Source: Flavobacteriales bacterium (lineage in GTDB: Bacteria > Bacteroidota > Bacteroidia > Flavobacteriales > UA16). From it: 9,924 nucleotides of DNA. Under the pieces are notes generated by a model. It did no database searches, was not told the origin of the DNA, and saw only the letters and a list, made by a program, of their open reading frames with translations. The translations under genes were made by a program, and so were the position numbers. Positions 1-9,700 of the stretch are shown in pieces; position 1 is the first letter of the stretch; the number at the start of each line of letters is the position of its first letter. The DNA lies in contig JAOIQU010000041.1 of NCBI GenBank assembly GCA_028141885.1, positions 1-9,924 of the forward strand, given 5' to 3'.

Positions 1-666
1 GCTCCAGACACCGTGCTGGTGACCACCACCTCTGTGGATGTCTCTTGGGATGTCCTCAACGACACTTCTGATTCCCTCTATTTGGTGGTTTCACGCTTCT
101 TCGTAGATACCGTTTCTCCGTTCAACTACCCCTATGGCTCTCAGCCCGAGGGCTCCAGGGAGCAGTTTTGTTGGGCCGTTGGGTCAGATCAATTTTGTTA
201 TCCCTTTGGTGCGGACTCCTCCTTCCCCAACGGCATCGCAAATCTTGCTTCGGGGCAGTCCACATCGGCCTTCAAAATCACCTTCGTGCCCAACGGGATT
301 TCTGGCACGTCGACCCTGCGCTACTGCTTTCACGATCCAGCGGGCGCGGCCGAAGACGGGGTTTGCCACAACGTGACTTTTGTCGCTGACGTTCCTTCAT
401 CCATTGCACAGTCCCCTACGCCGACGAGGGAAATGGTGTTGGTACCCAATCCTGCGAATGACGCTGTCTGGGTGGACATTGACGGGGTTGGAAAAGGCGT
501 GCTTGAGTTCCGCAATTTGGTGGGCCAAACCTTGAAGTCAACCATCGTGATGGCTGGATTTGGTCGTCAGCGGGTTTCGCTCGATGGCATGTCCTCAGGG
601 GTCTACCTTGTTAGCTTCAACATAGACGGCATTGCGGCTTCGACCAAGCGTTTGGTCATCCGCTGA
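1..666 (+). CDS. T9SS type A sorting domain protein (5' partial)
   Basis: This is the C-terminal 221 codons of a secreted protein; the frame is open to the left edge, so the true start and signal peptide lie outside. The last ~75 residues are a typical T9SS type A sorting domain: VPNPAND at codons 148-154, LEFRNLVGQTL near 168-178, SSGVYLVSF near 199-206 and a basic end, TKRLVIR. In this family the domain directs export through the T9SS and is usually removed as the protein is anchored or released at the surface. Upstream is a beta-rich, Ig-like region with FCWAVG, FCYPFG, RYCFHD and VCHNV. Its four cysteines (codons 57, 66, 109, 122) could form two disulfides, which fits an extracellular protein. 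Similar Cys-containing beta domains are common just before sorting domains in Bacteroidota, but I recognise no enzymatic function. A GTG at 13 could be read as a start, but nothing supports it. The sorting domain call is firm; the role of the protein is unknown. Confidence 0.88.
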   Translation, partial: APDTVLVTTTSVDVSWDVLNDTSDSLYLVVSRFFVDTVSPFNYPYGSQPEGSREQFCWAVGSDQFCYPFGADSSFPNGIANLASGQSTSAFKITFVPNGISGTSTLRYCFHDPAGAAEDGVCHNVTFVADVPSSIAQSPTPTREMVLVPNPANDAVWVDIDGVGKGVLEFRNLVGQTLKSTIVMAGFGRQRVSLDGMSSGVYLVSFNIDGIAASTKRLVIR

Positions 667-682
667 TCTTCCGGCAAACCTT

Positions 683-702
683 GTGCACGAAACCCTGTGC
701 AT
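683..702 (+). other. Weak hairpin downstream of the sorting-domain gene
   Basis: GTGCACG and TGTGCAT can pair as a 7-bp stem (two G-U pairs) around a six-base loop, 17 bases after the stop at 666. The only T-run, five Ts at 721-725, lies 18 bases beyond the stem, so this is not a canonical intrinsic terminator. It could still end or stabilise the upstream transcript. The rest of the 91-bp gap contains no TA dinucleotide, so it has no Bacteroidota -7 box (TAnnTTTG). Low confidence. Confidence 0.25.
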
Positions 703-757
703 CCTTTGCGTTGGTTGGACTTTTTCAGGCGACCTTCGTGTTGAACTTGGTTGACCC

Positions 758-3037
758 ATGCAGACGAACAATTTGAAGAAGGAAGCCCTGGCGTACCACG
801 CCAAGGAGCGACGCGGCAAAGTGGAGGTCGTGCCGACCAAGCCGTACAGCACGCAACGGGATTTGAGTTTGGCCTACAGCCCAGGTGTTGCGGAGCCCTG
901 CAAGGCCATTGCGGAAAATCCTCAAGACGTGTACACGTACACCGCCAAAGGGAATTTGGTGGCGGTGATTAGCAACGGAACGGCGGTCCTTGGGTTGGGG
1001 GACATCGGTCCTGAAGCCAGCAAGCCTGTGATGGAAGGAAAGGGAGTGCTGTTCAAGGTGTTCGCGGATATCGACGTCTTCGACATCGAGGTTGATGCTT
1101 CCGATGTGGACCAATTCGTGGCCACCGTTAAGGCGATCGCACCGACGTTTGGCGGAATCAACTTGGAAGACATCAAAGCGCCTGAAGCGTTTGAGATTGA
1201 GCGCCGGCTGAAAGAGGAGCTCGACATCCCATTGATGCACGACGACCAGCATGGCACGGCCATCATCAGTGCAGCTGCCTTGCTCAATGCATTGAAGCTC
1301 GCGGACAAGTCCATTGAGGACATCCGCGTTGTGGTGAGCGGCGCTGGCGCCGCAGCCATGTCTTGTCTTGACATCTACGAGCAGCTCGGCATGAAGCGCG
1401 CGAATGCGGCGGTTTTTGACAGCCGAGGTCACATCCATGCCGGTCGCGAGGGCCTCGACGAAAGCAAGCAGAAATACGCCACGGCGACAGAGTATGCCGA
1501 TTTGGCGGCGGCCATGAAGGACGCCGATGTGTTTCTTGGGCTGAGCAAGGGGGGGCTGGTGAATGCCGACATGGTTAAATCCATGGCGGACAACCCCATC
1601 GTGTTTGCTCTGGCCAACCCCGACCCTGAAATCGCATACGACGAAGCCATGGCCTCGCGTGAGGACGTCATCATGGCCACAGGACGCAGCGACCACCCCA
1701 ACCAGGTCAACAACGTTCTCGGTTTCCCGTACATCTTCCGCGGCGCCTTGGACGTTCGGGCCACCGGCATCAACGACGCCATGAAGCTAGCTGCGGTCCG
1801 GGCCATCGCTTCTCTGGCAGAGGAAAATGTCCCAGACGAGGTCAGTGAGGCCTATGGCGAAGGGGCCCTGACCTTTGGTCGGGATTTGATCATCCCCAAG
1901 CCTGTGGACCCGCGCCTGATCACGGCGGTGGCTCCAGCTGTGGCTCAAGCGGCCATGGAGTCGGGCATCGCGCAGGCGCCCATTTCTGATTGGGACCACT
2001 ACCGACGTCAACTTGAAACGCGGCTTGGGAACGACAGCAACTTCTCGCGGAACATTGCCACCCGTGCGGCGCGTTCTCCCAAGCGCGTGGTTTTCGCCGA
2101 GGCTGAGCACTACAAAGTGCTCAAGGCCGCTGAAATGGCCATGGACGAAGGCATTGCCCACCCCATTTTGTTGGGACGTCAGGATCGGATTGAGGCGCTC
2201 ATCGAAGAAAACAACCTCGAACTAGAAGGGGCGACGATTCTCGACCCCAGAAGCGAGGACCAATTGGAACGGCGGCAAGCGTTTGGTGAGGTGCTGTTCG
2301 AGCACAGAAAGCGCCACGGCTTGACCGCCTTGGAGGCCGAACGGTACATGCGCCAACGGAATTATTTCGGTTCGATGTTGGTGGACCAAGGCGAAGCAGA
2401 TGCGTTGGTCTCAGGGTTGACTCGGAATTACCCCAACGTCATTCGGCCGGCCCTTCACGCCATCGGCAAAGCCCAGGGCGTCGACAAGGTTGCAGGGATG
2501 TACATCCTTCAGACCAAGAACGGACCCATGTTCTTCGCGGACACCACGGTGAACACGAATCCAACGGCTGAGGACATCGTCAACATCACGCTGCTAACGG
2601 CAGAAGCGGTTCGGAACCTTCGCATCGTCCCGCGCATCGCATTGTTGAGCTATTCGAATTTTGGCAGCTCGAAGGGGCACGATGCCGAGAAAATGGCTGA
2701 AGCCGCGCGGTACTTGCACGTGCACCATCCGGAGTTGATTGTGGATGGCGAAATCCAAGCCAATTTTGCCATGAACCAAGAGAAGTTGGCCGAGAGCTTT
2801 CCGTTCAGTGCGCTGCACAAACGTCAGGTGAACACCCTCATCTTCCCCAACCTTTCCGCGGGCAACATCAGCTACAAGCTGCTTCAAGAGATGGCGGGGA
2901 TGGACGCTCAGGGTCCGGTGCTTTTGGGAATGCGCAAGAGCGTGCACATCCTGCAAATGGGATCGAGTGCGAAGGAGATTTTGGACATGGTCAGGTTGGC
3001 CGTCGTGGACGCCCAAATCAAAGACGTCAAACTGTGA
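758..3037 (+). CDS. maeB: NADP-dependent malic enzyme with C-terminal phosphotransacetylase-like domain
   Basis: The 759-residue product is the usual length for a MaeB-type malic enzyme, which oxidatively decarboxylates malate to pyruvate in the cytoplasm, normally making NADPH. The N-terminal malic domain (about 1-165) has the substrate motif [10 protein letters not shown] (39-48) with the likely catalytic Tyr40, [12 protein letters not shown] (73-84), the likely catalytic lysine in EGKGVLFK (Lys95 or Lys100), and metal ligands in LED (136-138) and HDDQHGT (161-167). The cofactor domain (about 168-410) has a Rossmann loop, SGAGAAA (194-200), then ALANPDPE (284-291) and [11 protein letters not shown] (309-319). 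A phosphotransacetylase-like domain follows (about 437-759) with [18 protein letters not shown] (543-560), [10 protein letters not shown] (633-642), DGEIQANFA (663-671) and [14 protein letters not shown] (696-709). In E. coli MaeB this domain mediates acetyl-CoA inhibition and oligomerisation; it is not thought to be a working Pta. The ATG at 758 gives the family's normal N-terminus (basic segment, then YHAK and VVPTKPY). NADP rather than NAD use is inferred from family. Confidence 0.97.
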   Translation: MQTNNLKKEALAYHAKERRGKVEVVPTKPYSTQRDLSLAYSPGVAEPCKAIAENPQDVYTYTAKGNLVAVISNGTAVLGLGDIGPEASKPVMEGKGVLFKVFADIDVFDIEVDASDVDQFVATVKAIAPTFGGINLEDIKAPEAFEIERRLKEELDIPLMHDDQHGTAIISAAALLNALKLADKSIEDIRVVVSGAGAAAMSCLDIYEQLGMKRANAAVFDSRGHIHAGREGLDESKQKYATATEYADLAAAMKDADVFLGLSKGGLVNADMVKSMADNPIVFALANPDPEIAYDEAMASREDVIMATGRSDHPNQVNNVLGFPYIFRGALDVRATGINDAMKLAAVRAIASLAEENVPDEVSEAYGEGALTFGRDLIIPKPVDPRLITAVAPAVAQAAMESGIAQAPISDWDHYRRQLETRLGNDSNFSRNIATRAARSPKRVVFAEAEHYKVLKAAEMAMDEGIAHPILLGRQDRIEALIEENNLELEGATILDPRSEDQLERRQAFGEVLFEHRKRHGLTALEAERYMRQRNYFGSMLVDQGEADALVSGLTRNYPNVIRPALHAIGKAQGVDKVAGMYILQTKNGPMFFADTTVNTNPTAEDIVNITLLTAEAVRNLRIVPRIALLSYSNFGSSKGHDAEKMAEAARYLHVHHPELIVDGEIQANFAMNQEKLAESFPFSALHKRQVNTLIFPNLSAGNISYKLLQEMAGMDAQGPVLLGMRKSVHILQMGSSAKEILDMVRLAVVDAQIKDVKL
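3034..3037 (+). promoter_or_regulatory. GTGA stop-start overlap coupling maeB to ruvA
   Basis: The ruvA start GTG (3034-3036) overlaps the maeB stop TGA (3035-3037). No Shine-Dalgarno sequence precedes it, but the upstream 20 bases are A-rich (3014-3031), as is common before Bacteroidota starts. Such overlaps usually mean translation of the second gene depends on ribosomes finishing the first. The coupling is inferred; the overlap is seen directly. Confidence 0.75.
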
Positions 3038-3630
3038 TTCATCATTTGCACGGCCGCCTCGTCGAAAAGCACCCCACGCACGTGGTGGTGGAATGTGGAG
3101 GCGTGGGCTATTACGTCGCCATCAGCCTGACGACTTACGATCAACTTGGTGACGATGAACTCGTCAAGATCCACACGCACATGGTGGTGCGAGAAGATGC
3201 CCAGCTTTTGTACGGATTTACCACAGAAGATGAACGCACGCTGTTCTTGCATCTCTTGGGCGTCAACGGTGTGGGAGCCAACACCGCCCGATTGATTTTG
3301 AGCGCCATGGATCCCGGAACGGCAGCCGCAGCCATCGCTTCAGGCGATGTGGATGCCATGAAAAAAGTCAAAGGCATAGGGGCCAAAACTGCCCAGCGGA
3401 TCATCGTGGATTTGCAGGACAAAGTGACCGCCTCTGGCGCAGCACCACAGGGTGCTGGAACAACTTTGTCTGCCGCGCACAATACAATCAAGGCGGATGC
3501 GTTAGGGGCACTGACATCGCTCGGCTTTGACAAGGCCAAATGCAACGCTGTGCTCGACAAACTCCTGGAATCCCAAGGAAATTCGGCCACGTTGGAGGGT
3601 CTGATTAAGGCGGCTTTGCGCGAACTTTGA
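3034..3630 (+). CDS. ruvA: Holliday junction branch migration protein RuvA
   Basis: The 198-residue product has the normal length and three-domain plan of RuvA, which binds four-way DNA junctions as a tetramer and positions the RuvB motors for branch migration in recombination repair. Domain I (about 1-63) is the OB-fold, with HGRLVEKHPTHVVVECGGVGYYV near the start and REDAQLLYGF (53-62). Glu54 and Asp55 match the acidic pin residues that part the strands at the crossover. Domain II carries two helix-hairpin-helix motifs, LLGVNGVGANTA (74-85) and VKGIGAKTAQR (112-122). A flexible Ala/Gly/Thr-rich linker (about 131-148) leads to the small domain III (about 150-198), which contacts RuvB. The GTG start is preferred because it gives the canonical MIxHLxGxLVEK N-terminus; the next in-frame ATG (codon 50) would delete most of domain I. 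No ruvB or ruvC is in the window. Confidence 0.97.
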   Translation: MIHHLHGRLVEKHPTHVVVECGGVGYYVAISLTTYDQLGDDELVKIHTHMVVREDAQLLYGFTTEDERTLFLHLLGVNGVGANTARLILSAMDPGTAAAAIASGDVDAMKKVKGIGAKTAQRIIVDLQDKVTASGAAPQGAGTTLSAAHNTIKADALGALTSLGFDKAKCNAVLDKLLESQGNSATLEGLIKAALREL

Positions 3631-3659
3631 CGACACCGACGATTGAACTCGACTGACGC

Positions 3660-3770
3660 ATGACCCCCCTGCCACAGGCCTCTGCATTGCCATGGAGGAA
3701 ACTTTGGAGCCATGGCTTGGCCTGCCTGTTGTGCGCCTTGGGGTCGGCTTTCGTTCTCGAAGTCCACGCT
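3660..3770 (+). other. SprA signal peptide
   Basis: Residues 1-37 form a Sec-type signal peptide: a basic segment around Arg13-Lys14, a hydrophobic core LACLLCALGSAFVL (20-33), and a likely cleavage site after VHA (35-37), leaving Gln38 as the mature N-terminus. Cys22 and Cys25 lie inside the core and do not fit a lipobox, so a lipoprotein is unlikely. The n-region is somewhat long (about 19 residues). This fits a periplasm-delivered, BAM-assembled outer-membrane protein. Confidence 0.8.
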
Positions 3771-6700
3771 CAAGTCAACCCTGACACGACATTCAACTTG
3801 CCGTTTCCTCACGACAACGGGGACATGTTCAATCCGACCGAGTTTCCAGGCGGTGTTTCGCTGCAGTGGCCAAGCAATTTCAATTACGGCGTGGTGTACA
3901 ACCCCGTGACGGGATTGTACGAGGTGCAGCAAACCATCGGCGACAGCCTCCAATTCAGGCCGTCGAGTGTGTTCACCTTGGACGAGTATTTGGACTACAA
4001 CATCACGGGCAACTTGAGTGAGTTTTGGAACGAGCTCCAAGAGGAGGAAGACGAGGCGGACCGCGCTTTCGCCCCGAAGCTCGAGATCGACAGCGAGCTT
4101 TTTGAGATGATTTTCGGCAGCAATGAGATCGAAATCAAACCCCAGGGCACGGCTGAAATCTCCCTGGGCTACACGTGGAACAACACGGAAAACCCCAGGA
4201 TTCCAGAGCGGCAGCGACGGGCGGGGTCGGTGGATTTTGACCAGCGCATTCAGTTGAATCTCGGTGGGAAAATCGGTGACAAGATTGAGCTTGGCACCCA
4301 ATTCAACACCCAAGCGCTGTTCGACTTCGAAAACCAAATGAACATCGGCTTCCAGGGGGAGGAAGACGACATCTTGAAGAACATCGAGGCGGGAAACATC
4401 AGCATGCCTTTGAACAGCACCTTGATCGCGGGTTCGCAGAGTTTGTTTGGCTTGAAGTTGGAAACGCAATGGGGGCGGTTGTACAACACCACGGTCTTCA
4501 GCCAGCAGAAGGGGGAGCGCAGTGAAATTGAGGTTGAAGGCGGGGCCCAAACCCAAGAGTTCGACATCCGCGCCGACGACTACGAAGCCAACCGGCACTA
4601 CTTCCTCTCGCAATACTTTGTCGATCAATACGACGAGGCCATGAGGTCTTTGCCGGTGCCCAATTCGGGGGCGATGATCAATCGGATTGAGGTCTATGTG
4701 GTCAACACCCAAGCCAACACCCAGGACGTCAGAAACATCTTGGCGTTCACCGACCTCGGGGAGCACCCTTCTTACTTGTCGACCAATGTGCCGGCGGGGG
4801 ATTTGACCAACAACACGAGCATCTTCACGGGGGAGGGCCTCGAACCCGCGACAGAAGCCACGCAAAACAGGGCTCCCAACAACTACAACAACGACCTGTT
4901 CCGAAGCATGACTTTGAACGAGTCGGTGATGAATTACACCGGTGCCAACCAGGCCATTTCGACGGCGCTTGGAGGGGACCTCAAACAGGGGGTGCACTAC
5001 GAACGCGTGGGCAATGCCCGTCGTCTCAGCCCGTCCGAATTCACGTACAACAGCAGACTCGGTTTTGTCTCGTTGAGGCAGGCGTTGAACAACGCAGAGG
5101 TGCTGGCGGTCGCCTACGAATACACCTTGAACGGCGAGACGTACCAAGTGGGTACGCTGTCTCAGGACGGATATGCGGCGCCGGGAGCTTTGGTGCTGAA
5201 GATGTTGAAGTCTTCCGTCACCCAGGTGAAACTCGACAACGGAGACCAAGCCCCGCTTTGGCGCACCATGATGAAAAACGTCTATTCGATGGGGGCGTTT
5301 GGGGTGAGCAATGAGGAGTTCCGTTTGGACATTTGGTACAACGACCCCAACTCTGGGGTGGACCTCAACTACATCCCGAGGCAGCCGCTCGACGGCCGCT
5401 TGTTGATTCAGGTGCTCGGCATGGACCGCATCGACATCAACGGCATGCCCAACCAAGATGGGGTGTTCGATTATGTGGACAATGCCGCGGTCCAAGGAGG
5501 AACGATCAACAGTCAAAACGGCCGCATCTTCCTGCCGTCGGTGGAGCCATTTGGTTCCAACCTGGCCGAAAAGATTGGGGAATACGTCGCCGAATCAGAC
5601 ATTGCCCCGTCTGACCAAGACGCGGCGCGCGATGCCCTCGTGCAGTCCTTGGTGTTCCAGCCTCTGTACGACAGCACCAAAACGGCCGCGCAGCAGATCC
5701 CATCCCTGAACCGATTCCGAATCAAGGGTCGGTTCCAGTCCCAAAGCTCTTCGGAGATTCAATTGAATGCGCTGAACGTGCCCGAGGGGTCCGTGACGGT
5801 TACCGCAGGCGGGGTGCGTCTCGAGGAAAATCGGGACTACACGGTGGACTACAATTTGGGCCGAGTGAGGATCATCAACGATGGACTTTTGGAGTCCGGC
5901 CAAACCATCAAGGTGTCTCTCGAATCCAATTCGTTGTTCAACATCCAGACGAAAACGTTGCTTGGCACGAGGTTCGATTACGTGGCGAGCGACAACTTCA
6001 ACATTGGCACGACGCTGCTGAACATGCGAGAGCGTCCGTTGACCCGGAAGGTGAACATGGGTGATGAGCCCGTCAACAACACGGTGGTGGGGGCGGATTT
6101 TTCATGGCAAACGGAAAGTCGCCTGTTGACGGAACTCGTCGACCGTCTGCCGTTTTACAGCACCACGGCCAAATCGACCTTCGACATCAGCGCCGAAGGG
6201 GCCTACCTCATTCCCGGCCACAGCCGGGCTGTGGGCGACGAGGGCACGGCCTACATCGACGACTTCGAGGGCTCACAGAGCACCATCGATTTGAGGGCGG
6301 TCAACCGGTGGTTTTTGGCGTCCACCCCGCGATGGCAGAACGATCGGTTCCCTGAAGGGGCCCTTGAAAACGACCTGGCGTCCAACTACAACCGGGCGGG
6401 GTTGAGTTGGTACACCATCGACCCATCGTTGATCAATGGCAGCGCCCTACAAGACGGACAAGTGGATGCGGAGACCCGTCAGGACCACAGGATGCGTCAA
6501 ATCCTGCTCCGAGAACTTTACGAGAAGGGGGATTACAGCAACAGCGCCACGGCGGGCATGCCCACCAACCTGCCGACCTTGGATTTGACGTTCCGTCCCA
6601 CGGAGCGTGGCCCTTACAACTACGAGCCGTTTGAGGGGTCGGACGTGTCGCCTGGATTGGAACCAGATGGCGCTTTGAAGAACCCCGACGAACGATGGGC

Positions 6701-9700
6701 CGGCATCCAACGGGCACTCACGACCACGGATTTTGAAGCGGCCAACATCGAGTACATCCAGTTCTGGGTCATGGATCCGTTCAACGACGATTCTGAAAAC
6801 GAAACGGGTGGACGTTTGTACGTGAATTTGGGCAACGTCAGTGAGGACATCCTCAACGACAGCCAGCTGCAGTTTGAGAATGGGCTGCCGTCCGCGAACA
6901 ATAACGAGCTGGAAACGGACACCAGCACGTGGGGCATTTACCCCGATCCGACGACCTTCAATGTGGTCAACGCGTTTGACAACAGCACCAACGATTACAG
7001 CGCCCAAGACGTGGGCCTTGATGGCTTGAATTCAGAAGCTGAGCAAACCTTCTTCGCGACCTGGCTCAACGGGTTGTCCACAGCATTGGAGCCAGACGCA
7101 TTTGCCCAATACCAAAACGACCCTTCGGCCGACGACTTCCGCTACTTCCGAGACCCTGTTGCTCAGGCCAACGAAGAAGACATCTTGGAGCGCTATCAAT
7201 TCTTCAGCCGCTACGAAGGAAACTCCAACACCCAGCAGCCCGACGGATACCCCATCACCTCTACCACAATTCCCAATACGGAGGACATCAACGAGGACTT
7301 GACACTCGGGACCATTGAGTCATACTACCAATATGAAATCCCGATGACCAAGGCCGATTTGTCCCCCGACAACATTGGCAAGGGCTACCTCTCGGACATT
7401 TTGGAAACGGTGTCCAAGACCAACGGCGCAGGGGAACAGCGTCCCATCAAGTGGTACCAGTTCAAAATCCCGGTGCGGGAATACCAGCGTGCGTACAATG
7501 GCATCAGCGATTTCCGTTCGATCCGCTTCATGCGAATGTTCATGCAGGGGTGGAGCGAACCCGTCACGTTGAGGTTTGCGAGAATTGAATTGGTGCGTGG
7601 TGAGTGGCGTCGCTACGAACAGAGCTTGGCAGGCTTGCAAGAACTTGAAGTGGACGACCCGACGGGAACGCAATTTGCCCTGTCTGCCGTGAACCTCGAG
7701 GAGAACGGGGTGCGTCAACCTGTGCCGTATGTGATCCCGCCCGGCATCAACCAGGAGATCGACCCGTCCAACCTCAACCAGCGCCGTTTGAACGAGCAGT
7801 CGCTTTCGTTGGAGGTTTGTGGGCTTGAGGATGGCGATGCCCGTGCCGCTTACCGGAACATCAACTTCGACATGCGGATGTACGAGCGACTGCGCATGTT
7901 TGTCCACGTCGAAGCGGGAAGACAAGACGAAATCCTGAACGAAGGGGACGTGAACGTGTTCGTGCGTTTGGGCAGCGACTACGACCAAAACTATTACGAG
8001 TACGAGATTCCACTTCGGCCGACGCCCATCGACGTGACGGCGCTGGACGAGTATGACATTTGGCCGCTGGAGAACAACATCGACATCAATCTCGACTCCC
8101 TCCGGCAGTTAAGTCTCGACAAATTGAGCAACCGCTATGTCGACGGCGAGCTTTCCACCAACGGCGTCTACTCTGTGGTCGACGAGTCCGGACGTCGACG
8201 ACTCTCGGTCAAAGGAAATCCCACGCTGAGCAACGTGGTCACGGTCATGGTTGGCATTCGCAACCCGGACAAGGACCTTGAGCAACCGCTTTGGTCGTCT
8301 GACGATGGTGAGCCCAAGTGTGCTGAGTTGTGGGTCAACGAATTGCGTCTCTCAGGCTTCAACGAAGAAGGAGGGTGGGCTGCAGTGGCACAAGCGAACG
8401 CCACCCTTGCCGACTTGGCCAACGTGAGTGTGGCGGCGAACATGTCTGTCCCGGGATGGGGAGGTTTGGAACAGCGCGTGCAGGAACGTCAGCGGGAGAC
8501 CATCCAAGGTTTGGACGCCAACGGGACCATCCAACTCGGGAAACTCTTGCCCGAGCGGTTGGGCATCACCTTGCCGATGTACGTGGGGTACAGCAACCAG
8601 CGGAGCACGCCTCAGTTCGACCCCTTGTCGCCAGATGTGGAGATGACCGATTTGGCTGCCCTGGCAGACCAAATCACCGAAGAAGACGACATCGAAGCCA
8701 TCGATTCTCGACAACAGAGCGCGATGAGCGTGAACGAAGTCCGCAGCATCAACTTCTCCAACGTGAAGATTGCGCCACAGTTTGGCAAAAAGGGAGGAGG
8801 AAGCAAGGACCGAAACAACCGTGGGAACAACGATCCCAAAGGAGACAAGGTCACCGAGGAGCGCGAGCGTTTTGGTTCCAACAACCCACGTGGAGGGGGC
8901 AGCAGCGGACGCGGAGGGGGCAGCTCGAGTGGAGGTCTCTTTTCCATCGTCAACCCGGCCAACTTCTCCGCCAACTACAGTTACAACGAGCAGTACCGTC
9001 GGGACATCTACACGGACAATTTTAGGAACGTCGAGCATCGCGGCGGGTTGAACTACAGCTGGCAGCCCAAGCCCAAGAAGCGCCAGCCTTTCAGCAAGGT
9101 CGGGTTCTTGCGGAACTCGGAATACCTCAGGCTGATTCGGGACCTCAATTTCTACTTGCTTCCCAAACAAGTGTCGGCATCCAACCAAATGCAACGCATG
9201 TACGAGGTGAGCACGGTTCGGGACAACATGGCGGTCTTGAATCCCGCCACGGATTTCGAACCCATCATCACGCCGCAAGTGGTGAAGACTTGGACGTGGA
9301 ACAGGAACTACACCGTCAAATACGACCTCACCCAAGCGTTGAAGTTTGACTACCAGGGCACGGCTCAGGCGCTCATCCTGGAAAATCCCGGCTTGATTCC
9401 TTCTGAAGTCGAGGATCCGGACGGGTTCAATGCCTACCGCGAAGAAGTCCAATCGAGCCTGATGCAGGGGGGTGAAGTCACCAACTACAACCACCAAGTC
9501 AATGGAACGTACAAGTTGCCGCTGGACAAATTCCCGCTGACGGATTGGCTGAGCGCAGACACCCGTTACCAGAGTTCGTTCCGTTGGGACCGTGCACCGT
9601 TCGCCCAAGACACCCTCGGAAATACCATTCAGAACAGCCGCAACTTGAGCTTGAACACCCAAGCCAACCTCAAGAATTTCTACAACAAGGTTCCGTTCCT

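Noticed and set aside
725..1696. A 323-codon minus-strand open frame opposite maeB
   Set aside because: It is the antisense shadow of conserved malic enzyme motifs; its composition (many His, Arg and Val) is that of a reverse-complement frame, with no domain signature.
3631..3659. Possible terminator or promoter between ruvA and sprA
   Set aside because: The 29 bases contain repeated CGAC strings but no stem with a T-run and no TAnnTTTG element.
3717..3738. Possible lipoprotein signal (LAC, LLC) at the start of SprA
   Set aside because: The residues before Cys22 and Cys25 do not fit a lipobox, both cysteines sit within the hydrophobic core, and a normal signal peptidase I site (VHA) follows.
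3141..5516. A 791-codon open frame on the minus strand, opposite ruvA and the start of sprA
   Set aside because: It lies fully antisense to two confidently identified genes, its translation is rich in His, Val, Arg and Leu with no recognisable domain, and such frames arise from codon bias in GC-rich coding sequence.
8330..9025. A 231-codon plus-strand frame overlapping sprA, rich in Arg and Gln
   Set aside because: It is an out-of-frame reading of sprA; its biased composition follows from the Gly-rich and polar codons in the real frame.
8352..9662. A 436-codon minus-strand open frame opposite the sprA barrel region
   Set aside because: It is antisense to uninterrupted, family-typical SprA sequence and shows no domain of its own.
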